A stretch of DNA of 6,197 nucleotides. Origin: Planctomycetaceae bacterium (GTDB taxonomy: Bacteria; Planctomycetota; Planctomycetia; Pirellulales; Thermoguttaceae). Below, one piece after another: positions 1-5,907 of this stretch (positions are counted from its first letter, which is position 1; every line of letters begins with the position of its first letter). The notes under the pieces were generated by a model. The model had not been told where the DNA came from. It did no database searches and was given only the letters and a program-made list of their open reading frames with translations. Both the position numbers and the translations under genes were made by a program. The DNA lies in contig JAITST010000497.1 of assembly GCA_031287585.1 (NCBI GenBank), positions 1 through 6,197 of the forward strand, given 5' to 3'.

Positions 1-33
1 AAAATTATCAAAACAACAATCGGGAATGTTATT
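1..33 (+). repeat. 33-bp direct repeat, copy 1 (start of membrane gene 1)
   Basis: Bases 1-33 are identical to 1213-1245. In both copies the repeat is read in the same frame and encodes 11 residues beginning KIIKTTIGN. Copy 1 touches the window edge, so the identity may extend further left. Confidence 0.95.
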
Positions 34-597
34 TTTGCGTTTTCGATTGGTATTCCGCTAACGGTATTAACATTTTGGGCAGCTGGTTACGCCCGTGAAT
101 TTAACCCATACCTAATTCCGATTTTGTTTGGTGGAATCTGGTTGTTATGTGATTATTTTAAGATGGGGTCACTAACGCTGTTCATTTATATTTTTTATAC
201 TTTTTTGTTTATTAGAAATAAGTATTATGGAAGCGTTGCGATTCTATGTATCCATAATATTCCGTTGGCGATTGCAGCATTATTTATGAATTATCCGCAC
301 GGTGTTCCACAATCTCAATCATTTTTCAAATTGATGAATCCCGTGTATAATCTTTATGCTCTTCCCACTATTTTGTTGTACTTTGCATATAACCTTTTTT
401 TATTGTTTCACATATTCAGAAATTTTTATGTAAAATCCGATGGTGACTCAAACATTGCCAATAATCTATTATACTATAATCGTTACAGCGTAATAAAATA
501 CGGATGTATCGCAACTGTTTTGGTCGTTGTTTTAACATGGTTTATCTCGTTGTGTTACGTGTGGCTCCTATATCATAACAATGTACTTTTCAAATGA
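1..597 (+). CDS. Small multi-pass membrane protein of unknown function, 5' end outside the window
   Basis: I do not recognise this protein. The frame is open from base 1 to the TGA at 595-597 (198 residues visible). A TTG at 124 could serve as an internal start, but it would discard a hydrophobic N-terminus that is shared with the third gene of this block. By comparison with that gene (start at 1198), the true start is probably five codons left of the window, giving about 203 residues. The protein is mostly hydrophobic, with an estimated five or six membrane segments. The most polar stretch is at 424-501, with the pattern FYVK-x-DG, then N, NL, NRY, V and KY, and it lies between the last two membrane segments. 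The same pattern occurs at 1386-1463. There is no signal peptide or catalytic motif that I can see. It is probably an integral inner-membrane protein. Any role, such as immunity, transport or envelope stress, would be a guess. Confidence 0.75.
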   Translation, partial: KIIKTTIGNVIFAFSIGIPLTVLTFWAAGYAREFNPYLIPILFGGIWLLCDYFKMGSLTLFIYIFYTFLFIRNKYYGSVAILCIHNIPLAIAALFMNYPHGVPQSQSFFKLMNPVYNLYALPTILLYFAYNLFLLFHIFRNFYVKSDGDSNIANNLLYYNRYSVIKYGCIATVLVVVLTWFISLCYVWLLYHNNVLFK

Positions 598-650
598 CTT
601 CTATGGAATTAGATAACTATAATTCATGAACCTGTCAATTGAATCACATA

Positions 651-655
651 GAGGG
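651..655 (+). promoter_or_regulatory. Ribosome binding site that fixes the start of membrane gene 2
   Basis: GAGGG lies 8 bases before the ATG at 664. The in-frame GTG at 655 overlaps this site, so it is an unlikely start. Confidence 0.6.
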
Positions 656-663
656 TGAAGAAT

Positions 664-1161
664 ATGGACAATAAATCGCTCGTTGCTCAGATCAAAAAAT
701 CGTTTTTTGAAATTATCCTCTCGCTTATCATTGGGAATCATCTCGGATGGTTAGGATTGGGAATATCGGAAGCCAGTGTTATTCCACGATTATTCATTTT
801 AGGAGGTGTGGGATATGCCATTTATGTTCCTATGTTCAGAATTTGGGTACCATTGATATTCTGTATTGGTGCGTATATCGTTATCCGATTTCGGTTGCGG
901 GGAATAATTTTTATCATAATCTATCACTATACATCCATTTTGATTGTTATGATAACTACCAATTTCTTTCTACAAGTACATAAGGAAATCAATTCTATGA
1001 TTAATGAACCTTTGGCTCTATTGTATATCCCACTATCTCTAATGTTTGAAATAATTCCAACGCTTCTTTATAATGTATTTTTGTTTTACCTTTTGTATTA
1101 TTACATCCGTCAATCATTAAGGGAAAAGAGATTACAAAATGAATCAAACGCTAATTGTTAA
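664..1161 (+). CDS. Small multi-pass membrane protein of unknown function (165 aa)
   Basis: I do not recognise this protein. ATG 664 is preferred over the in-frame GTG at 655 because GAGGG at 651-655 is correctly spaced for the ATG. A short polar N-terminus with KK at residues 11-12 leads into hydrophobic stretches near residues 14-34, 39-58, 60-74, 80-103 and 117-147. The C-terminus is basic and polar (RQ, REKR). The protein is almost entirely membrane-embedded, and there is no catalytic motif. It may be a distant relative of the gene to its left. Both have an IP-x-LF-x-GG-like patch in the first half, and both have a P-T-hydrophobic-LL-Y patch before a late membrane segment; this similarity is by eye and weak. 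It is co-directional with its neighbours, 66 bases after the first gene and 36 bases before the third, so one transcript is plausible. Confidence 0.7.
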   Translation: MDNKSLVAQIKKSFFEIILSLIIGNHLGWLGLGISEASVIPRLFILGGVGYAIYVPMFRIWVPLIFCIGAYIVIRFRLRGIIFIIIYHYTSILIVMITTNFFLQVHKEINSMINEPLALLYIPLSLMFEIIPTLLYNVFLFYLLYYYIRQSLREKRLQNESNANC

Positions 1162-1183
1162 AAATAAACGATTGGATGTTTGT

Positions 1184-1188
1184 GAAGG
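1184..1188 (+). promoter_or_regulatory. Ribosome binding site of the third membrane gene
   Basis: GAAGG lies 9 bases upstream of the ATG at 1198. The translation start of this broken gene therefore still looks intact. Confidence 0.5.
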
Positions 1189-1197
1189 TTTAGTCAA

Positions 1198-1562
1198 ATG
1201 TCAGACACAATAAAAATTATCAAAACAACAATCGGGAATGTTATTATTCCACTGGTGATAGTGTATTACATTTCTTACATTCCTTGTCACCAATGAGGAA
1301 AATAGTAATGGGTATTATTTCCATACCTGCAGTTTTATTGTTTATTATTTACAATACTGTTTTACTGGTTTGTTTGTTCAAGGATTTTTATGTGAAAAAT
1401 GACGGTCAAGCAAATGTCAATGAGAATTTATGGTTCAAAAATCGTTATGAAGTGGTAAAATATGTATGGTTGGCATCGTTCGTTGCCATTATAATATTGT
1501 TAATACTTTTTTCGTCAATTGTGTTTATTTTGGCATTCCCTATTTTGATTGGTGGACCCTAA
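1198..1562 (+). pseudogene. Decayed paralogue of membrane gene 1: internal deletion plus frameshift
   Basis: From ATG 1198 the frame encodes 32 residues and stops at TGA 1294-1296. Its N-terminus (MSDTI, then KIIKTTIGN) matches the first gene of the window. The C-terminal half continues in another frame, from about 1284 (TTG) or 1293 (ATG) to TAA 1560-1562. It aligns with the end of the first gene: I count 24 identical residues in 59 across the last two membrane segments, including FYVK-x-DG at 1386 and NRY...KY ending at 1463. Relative to gene 1, roughly 280-300 bases of the middle are missing and the halves are out of frame. The downstream frame has no stop between 1194 and 1562, so a single shift would rejoin them. 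The ATG at 1293 overlaps the TGA at 1294 as ATGA, so two coupled small proteins remain possible. I favour a pseudogene because the parts match one longer intact protein. Confidence 0.7.
1213..1245 (+). repeat. 33-bp direct repeat, copy 2 (start of the broken paralogue)
   Basis: Identical to bases 1-33. It begins five codons after ATG 1198, and similarity drops sharply from base 1246 on. Confidence 0.95.
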
Positions 1563-1620
1563 TGCCTGACTTCAAACAACAATTTGGTTACGGCTGTCAC
1601 TAGAAGCATTTTATTATCTT

Positions 1621-3567
1621 ATGGAACACAACAATCCCCACAACACTTCCTCCGCGTCTATCAACGACACGTATCAGTCTGCAATCGCTTTGCATCGCAA
1701 CGGTGACTTTGCGGGTGCTGAACGCGGTTATCGTTTTGTGTTGGAGCGTGAGCCGCTTCATGCCGGGGCTTTGCATTTTCTTGGTATGTTATTTTTTGCT
1801 CGTCAGCAGTTTACTGAAGCGTTGTTGTTTTTGGAGAAAGCGTTGCAACTTCGTGATGGTAACGCTGTTTATCACAACAACTACGGCGTTGTTCTCAAAG
1901 CGTTGGGGCGTTTGGATGATGCTGAGAACGCTTTTCGCAAGGCAATTACTCTTACGCCCGATTACGCCGACGCTCATTCAAATCTTGGCAGCGTTCGTTT
2001 GATTCGTAACGACATTAAACAAGCCGAACTCGAATTGGAAACAGCGTTAAAACTTCAACCCGCTCACAGCGACGCTTGTGCTCACCTTTGCGAGTTACGT
2101 TTTCGTCAGGGAAACATCTTTGCCGCGAACGAACAATTCGACACCGCAAACCGTGCGTTCAACCAAGCCGCGTCGTTACCGCGCGGTCAGAAACTTTGGC
2201 GTTTGAAACCGCTTGGGTTTTGTCCGTCAGTTTTTCCAAGCGAAGATTCGATTGAACAATACTGGAGCAAACTCAACGACTCGCTCGACGACGCTTTACA
2301 ACATCCCGTAACGATTCAATGTGAGATGTTGCCGCGTGACGGTTTTACGCCGTCGTTCAATTTACCGCATCAGGGAAAGTGTTGCCGTGAAGTCAAGGAA
2401 AAATTTTCGCGGCTCTTTGAGAATGCGTTCGATTACAATAATTCCAACAGTAATTCCAATCGTCCGACACTCAACAAAACACAACGCAATCATTCGCGTA
2501 TTCGTGTCGGGTTCGTTGTTACGGCGGGACATCATCGCGGCTTCCTTCGTGTTCACAGTCATCTTCTCGCAAATCTTGACGCAACAAAGTTCGAGGTTAT
2601 GTTCTTGTGTCCGCAACTGATTCTCGAACAATGTCGTCAAACGATTAAGAGTGACACGATTCGCTATGTCGGTTTTCCTGACAATTTTGGTGTAACGATT
2701 AAAATACTTCGCGAGACGCAGTGTGATATTTTGTATCACTGGAAAGTTGGCGGCGGCACGCTCGATTATTTTCTCGCGATGGCGAAGACGGCACCGATTC
2801 AGTGTACGTCTTACGGTTCGCACGGCACAAGCGGCGTGACGGCGATAGACTACTATATTTCGACAACGCAACTTGAACCGCAAAGTTCACAGAGTCAATA
2901 TACTGAACAACTCGTGTTGCTCAATTCGTATCCGACAACGCATCCGCACGAATCGGCTATACAACCTGTGCCGCGCGGTGAACTCGGTTTGCCGGAACGG
3001 GTTGCGTTGTACTTCTGTCCGCATCGGCTCCCGAAGTATCATCCGAGTTTCGACGCATACTTACGACTGATTCTCGAAACCGATACGACTGGTTACATTA
3101 TGATTTGCACGGGCAAAAAGAAACCGCTAACGGATTTTTTTGTCGAACGATTACGAAGAGCGTTAGGTACGGAATTGTTCAAACGAGTTTGCATACTTCC
3201 GCAGTTGCCGTTAGAGTTGTATCGTAAACATTTGTCGGTAGCAACGTGCGTACTGGATTCGCCGGTTTACGCGGGCGACCTGACAACGCACGACGCACTA
3301 TGTCAGGGCGTTCCGGTAGTAACGCAAGACGGCAACTTGCTAGTTCAACGTTACACATCAGGATTATATCGAACAATGGAAATGGAATCGCTAATAGCAA
3401 CCAACATCCAAGAGTACGTTCAAACAGCGATAAAACTAGGAACCGACCCGGACTACCGCGAAACAATCAGCAGGCAAATAAAAGAACGAAACCGCTACAT
3501 ATTCTCACCCCAAAACACGGTGACAGACTATGAAAAATTCTCTGAACAGGCGTGTGAGGTGTGGTGA
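1621..3567 (+). CDS. TPR-repeat O-linked N-acetylglucosaminyltransferase-like protein (GT41/SPINDLY type)
   Basis: Likely a cytoplasmic glycosyltransferase of the GT41 family, which transfers a sugar from a nucleotide sugar (UDP-GlcNAc in OGT) to Ser/Thr of proteins or to related acceptors. Residues about 14-149 form four TPR units, typical of the acceptor-binding superhelix. An Asn/Ser-rich spacer follows at 273-280. The catalytic part starts near residue 295 with RVGFVV and a His-rich segment (H304, H305, H312, H314) placed like the N-lobe histidines of OGT. K472, in the L-P-K-Y-H context, matches the conserved lysine of the C-lobe. H557-D558, after two threonines, matches the nucleotide-binding TT-x-(x)-D region, followed by GVPVVT. 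At 648 residues it is shorter than eukaryotic OGT but normal for bacterial forms. ATG 1621 is the first ATG in the frame and has no good ribosome binding site; the frame is open back to 1570. Codon use changes strongly along the gene. The exact acceptor is unknown. Confidence 0.82.
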   Translation: MEHNNPHNTSSASINDTYQSAIALHRNGDFAGAERGYRFVLEREPLHAGALHFLGMLFFARQQFTEALLFLEKALQLRDGNAVYHNNYGVVLKALGRLDDAENAFRKAITLTPDYADAHSNLGSVRLIRNDIKQAELELETALKLQPAHSDACAHLCELRFRQGNIFAANEQFDTANRAFNQAASLPRGQKLWRLKPLGFCPSVFPSEDSIEQYWSKLNDSLDDALQHPVTIQCEMLPRDGFTPSFNLPHQGKCCREVKEKFSRLFENAFDYNNSNSNSNRPTLNKTQRNHSRIRVGFVVTAGHHRGFLRVHSHLLANLDATKFEVMFLCPQLILEQCRQTIKSDTIRYVGFPDNFGVTIKILRETQCDILYHWKVGGGTLDYFLAMAKTAPIQCTSYGSHGTSGVTAIDYYISTTQLEPQSSQSQYTEQLVLLNSYPTTHPHESAIQPVPRGELGLPERVALYFCPHRLPKYHPSFDAYLRLILETDTTGYIMICTGKKKPLTDFFVERLRRALGTELFKRVCILPQLPLELYRKHLSVATCVLDSPVYAGDLTTHDALCQGVPVVTQDGNLLVQRYTSGLYRTMEMESLIATNIQEYVQTAIKLGTDPDYRETISRQIKERNRYIFSPQNTVTDYEKFSEQACEVW

Positions 3568-3580
3568 GAGTATGTAATGT

Positions 3581-3629
3581 TATACCGAATACGGTTGAAA
3601 ATTGCTTATTTTCAACCGTGTTCGGTATA
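3581..3629 (+). terminator. Long hairpin after the TPR gene, probable terminator
   Basis: Arms 3581-3602 and 3608-3629 pair over 22 bp with one G-U wobble and a 5-base loop, starting 13 bases after the TPR stop codon. No continuous T run follows (the next bases are GATTTACTT), so it is not a textbook intrinsic terminator. It could instead protect the mRNA 3' end or be a dispersed palindrome. Confidence 0.6.
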
Positions 3630-3658
3630 GATTTACTTCTTCGCTACATTCCCACCAG

Positions 3659-3687
3659 TTGCGGGAACGTTTACAATGTTTTATAAT
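3659..3687 (+). promoter_or_regulatory. Candidate sigma-70-type promoter for dapA
   Basis: TTGCGG (3659-3664) is separated by 17 bases from a perfect TATAAT (3682-3687). Transcription would begin near 3693-3695, leaving a leader of about 75 bases before dapA. The -35 box matches the consensus only in TTG, so this is a motif match and not proof. Confidence 0.4.
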
Positions 3688-3689
3688 CA

Positions 3690-3718
3690 CGCAACCGTAA
3701 TCGGCGTATGCGGTTGCG
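3690..3718 (+). other. Stem-loop in the dapA upstream region (terminator or leader structure)
   Basis: Arms 3690-3699 and 3709-3718 form 10 bp including one G-U, with a 9-base loop, followed by GGTTTTAC. It has the form of a weak intrinsic terminator. It sits directly downstream of the candidate -10 box at 3682, so it might instead be a 5' leader hairpin. No known riboswitch core, such as the lysine element, is visible in so short a leader. Confidence 0.5.
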
Positions 3719-3769
3719 GTTTTACTAAAATGTTGAAATCATAACAAATCACATAATTGGAAAGACACA

Positions 3770-4657
3770 ATGACACGCAACGAAGATTTTTCTGGAATGT
3801 CGGTTGCCATTATTACTCCGTTCAGGAACGGTGCGGTTGATTATGCGGCTTTGCAGCAGCAGATTCAGTTTCAGATTGATGCCGGTTCGACGGCTGTTGT
3901 TCCGGCGGGTACTACCGGAGAATCGCCGACGTTATCGGTTGACGAACACAAGAAGGTGTTGCAGGCGGTTGTCGAGGCGGCAGGCGGTAAGATAAAAGTT
4001 ATGGCTGGAACAGGTGCAAATAGTACCGAAGAGGCGGTCTCGTTGACAAGTTTCGCGAAGTCAATCGGAGCCGATGCCGCGTTGCTCGTCGCGCCGTATT
4101 ACAACAAGCCCGCACAGGAAGGGTTCTACCAACACTACAAAGCGATTGCGGTTGCCGTTGATTTGCCGCTCTGTATTTACAACATCCCCGGTCGAACCGG
4201 TAAGAATATTGAGCCGTCAACTATCATCCGTCTCGCAAACGACTTCCGCAATATCACGATGGTCAAGGAGGCAACTGGTTTGATGGACCAAACGTCGGCA
4301 ATTATCGCGAAGACCGACCTGACGGTGTTGAGCGGTGACGACAGTTTGACGTTGCCGCTGTTGTCGCTTGGCGCACGCGGTGTCGTGTCGGTTGTTGGTA
4401 ACTTTGTACCGAAGGATATGATTGCGTTGTGTAAGGCGGTTGACAACAAAGATTACGAGACCGCAAAAAAACTGCATTACAAGTTGTACCCGCTCTGCCG
4501 TGATATGCTCTCACTCTCGACAAACCCGATACCGGTAAAAGCCGCGATGAAACTGCTCGGACGCGATACCGGCGAACTGCGTCTGCCAATGACACCGCTC
4601 GACGCAAGTGACGAAGCAAAATTGCGAACGACGCTGACGGAGTACGGAGTGTTGTGA
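3770..4657 (+). CDS. dapA: 4-hydroxy-tetrahydrodipicolinate synthase
   Basis: Condenses pyruvate with L-aspartate-4-semialdehyde, the first committed step of the diaminopimelate/lysine pathway in the cytoplasm; the product feeds peptidoglycan and lysine. The 295 residues are full length for this class I aldolase family (about 290). Family landmarks are all present: GTTGES with T48 and T49, Y111, Y137, R142 in the YNIPGRTG segment, and the Schiff-base lysine K166 in VKEAT. Of the residues equivalent to the lysine feedback site of the E. coli enzyme, H60, N84, E88 and Y110 are kept, but the first histidine (E. coli H53) is V57, so feedback sensitivity may differ. ATG 3770 has GGAAAG at 3759-3764, five bases upstream. 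No dapB or other lysine gene is adjacent; the gene seems to be transcribed alone, ending at the stem near 4779. Related lyases (N-acetylneuraminate or KDG aldolases) share the fold, but these residues favour DapA. Confidence 0.95.
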   Translation: MTRNEDFSGMSVAIITPFRNGAVDYAALQQQIQFQIDAGSTAVVPAGTTGESPTLSVDEHKKVLQAVVEAAGGKIKVMAGTGANSTEEAVSLTSFAKSIGADAALLVAPYYNKPAQEGFYQHYKAIAVAVDLPLCIYNIPGRTGKNIEPSTIIRLANDFRNITMVKEATGLMDQTSAIIAKTDLTVLSGDDSLTLPLLSLGARGVVSVVGNFVPKDMIALCKAVDNKDYETAKKLHYKLYPLCRDMLSLSTNPIPVKAAMKLLGRDTGELRLPMTPLDASDEAKLRTTLTEYGVL

Positions 4658-4778
4658 TTATACTTGTCACGATTAAAAATTACTCCCAATCACATGTTGC
4701 CGCGAACCTACTAATGTTTTAATGAATGATAACACTCGGTTTACCAATGAATTTGTGGAATCAAAACCTTATTTTTAC

Positions 4779-4806
4779 AAAAGCACATTAGTAGTAATGT
4801 GCTTTT
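4779..4806. terminator. Bidirectional terminator between dapA and the hydrolase gene
   Basis: Perfect 12-bp arms (4779-4790 and 4795-4806) with a 4-base GTAG loop. A-rich and T-rich ends lie in the stem, and an ATTTTT run sits at 4771-4776. It lies 121 bases after dapA and 77 bases beyond the hydrolase stop, between converging genes, so it can act on both strands. Confidence 0.75.
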
Positions 4807-4883
4807 CGTCTCGCCTGAACTCGCCAGATTTTTCTGTATTTCCAGCAACACCGTAAGTAGTAAGTAGTTTTTTAGAAATTGCC

Positions 4884-5732
4884 TCATATCTTATTCAGAA
4901 ATTCGACAATCACTTCCGCCGTGTTTTGTGGTGATTCTATCGGCGGTAGGTGAGCGGCGTTTGGGATTTCTTTGGACTCTGATTGTTTTGCTGTTTTTGT
5001 TATTGATTGCATTGTTGCCGGCGGTGTTAGTTTGTCTTCTTTGCCTGCCATTGTTAGGATTGGGATATTCAATTCTGTTATTACTTTTGTTGTGTCTTGA
5101 CGGGTTGCCATTCCTCTTGCTGCCGCCGCTAGTCCTGTTGGTGATTGAGATTGCATCATTGTTTTTACACGTTTTACTATTTCCGGTTTTTCTGACAATG
5201 TTGTCGGTGAAAGTATATTGGGCAACATATTTTTTGTTAGGTTTTCTACTGTTTCGTTACCGCTATCTAACGACGCAGCCAACTTTATACGGTTTTCGGC
5301 TGCTGTTGCGGTGTCCGGTTCTAACTTTGTATCACAGAGTATCAGGGCTGCGAGACGATTTCCGTAGCCGCGCGCGAATGCGCTCGCTACGTAGCCGCCC
5401 ATTGATAGACCGCAAAGTATTATTTTGTCTTTGATTGCCAGAGCGTCCAGCAGTTGGCTTATGTCGGCGGCGAATTGTTCCATTGTTGTTGTACTGCCGA
5501 TTGCCTGAACTCCGCTTCTTCCGAAACCGCGTAAGTCTGGAACGATATACCTGTATTGACTTAATGATTTATTTTCGTTACACTGTCTTGTTAGCGCGGC
5601 ACAGAGGTCGAGCCACATCGTCCGGTCAAACGGAAAGCCGTGAAGGAACACGATATTGCGTGTGGCGGCACTTTTACCGGTTTTGCCTTCGATGACAGCG
5701 AGATTTGTGTCGGCGAGTTGGTAGGTTTTCAT
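4884..5732 (-). CDS. Alpha/beta hydrolase family protein
   Basis: A 282-residue single-domain alpha/beta hydrolase, probably an esterase, lactonase or C-C hydrolase acting in the cytoplasm; no signal peptide is seen. Visible motifs are the oxyanion-hole segment HGFPFD (H31 to D36), the DLRGFGRS strand-loop (66-73), the nucleophile elbow GLSMGG with S110, the acid D233 in GKEDKLTP and the catalytic H261 in NAAHLPP. The triad is complete and correctly spaced. Residues 134-210 form the lid region, which usually sets substrate choice and is not diagnostic here. The resemblance is to the BioH / 3-oxoadipate enol-lactonase / haloperoxidase-like group, but the substrate cannot be told. I chose ATG 5732 (MKTYQLAD). 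The frame extends to a TTG at 5759, but that adds nine residues with no supporting ribosome binding site. The gene converges with dapA and diverges from the exported-protein gene to its right. Confidence 0.88.
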   Translation of the reverse strand: MKTYQLADTNLAVIEGKTGKSAATRNIVFLHGFPFDRTMWLDLCAALTRQCNENKSLSQYRYIVPDLRGFGRSGVQAIGSTTTMEQFAADISQLLDALAIKDKIILCGLSMGGYVASAFARGYGNRLAALILCDTKLEPDTATAAENRIKLAASLDSGNETVENLTKNMLPNILSPTTLSEKPEIVKRVKTMMQSQSPTGLAAAARGMATRQDTTKVITELNIPILTMAGKEDKLTPPATMQSITKTAKQSESKEIPNAAHLPPIESPQNTAEVIVEFLNKI

Positions 5733-5763
5733 TTTTAGTAGGAAATGGTTAATGAACAATTTT

Positions 5764-5853
5764 GTTGCGCACGGAGTTCACAGGGAAAAACAACGTTCAA
5801 TAAAAAATAACAACGAAAATTATCGTTTTATGTTTCCTACCCCTGTGCGCAAC
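5764..5853. repeat. Imperfect 90-base palindrome in the divergent intergenic region
   Basis: GTTGCGCAC (5764-5772) is the exact inverted complement of 5845-5853. AGGG (5782-5785) pairs with CCCT (5841-5844) if nine bases (5773-5781) bulge out, giving 13 paired positions. A smaller inner pair, AACGA (5812-5816) and TCGTT (5823-5827), closes a 6-base loop. The element occupies most of the 175 bases between two divergent genes. Confidence 0.6.
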
Positions 5854-5894
5854 CTAACTATTATTGTGTAATCATTCTGGATAACAAAACTAAC

Positions 5895-5898
5895 GGAG
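5895..5898 (+). promoter_or_regulatory. Ribosome binding site of the exported-protein gene
   Basis: GGAG lies 9 bases before ATG 5908 and supports that start. Confidence 0.6.
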
Positions 5899-5907
5899 AT
5901 ATATTGT

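Larger units (their letters stand above)
5733..5907. other. Divergent intergenic region between the hydrolase and the exported-protein gene
   Basis: 175 bases that must hold the promoters of both divergent genes. I found no convincing -35/-10 pair. TATTAT (5859-5864) and TGTAAT (5867-5872) are possible -10 boxes for the rightward gene, but no good -35 partner is present. GTAGGAAA at about 5738-5745 recurs inverted as TTTCCTAC (5833-5840), in addition to the large palindrome. Confidence 0.4.

Noticed and set aside
124..126. TTG as the start of membrane gene 1
   Set aside because: The frame is open to base 1, and the upstream residues match the N-terminus of the paralogue starting at 1198, so the start lies outside the window.
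747..983. 78-residue plus-strand frame overlapping membrane gene 2
   Set aside because: It is out of frame inside a convincing membrane protein with a good ribosome binding site, and it has no start signal of its own.
2362..2883. 173-residue minus-strand open frame inside the TPR gene
   Set aside because: It is antisense to the GT41 catalytic region, is Arg-rich and lacks domain-like composition, as expected of a shadow frame.
3690..3769. Lysine riboswitch upstream of dapA
   Set aside because: The leader is only about 75-80 bases and shows a single small stem, too short for the multi-helix lysine element.
4854..4867. Tandem TAAGTAG x2
   Set aside because: Two 7-base units in AT-rich intergenic DNA can arise by chance, and no further copies are seen.
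4928..5434. 168-residue plus-strand open frame, hydrophobic and Leu-rich
   Set aside because: It lies wholly antisense to the hydrolase, whose complete catalytic triad marks the real coding strand. The Leu-richness follows from reading the complement of its A-rich codons.
5733..5759. TTG 5759 extension of the hydrolase
   Set aside because: It adds nine residues with no ribosome binding site. MKTYQLAD from ATG 5732 is a more typical family N-terminus.
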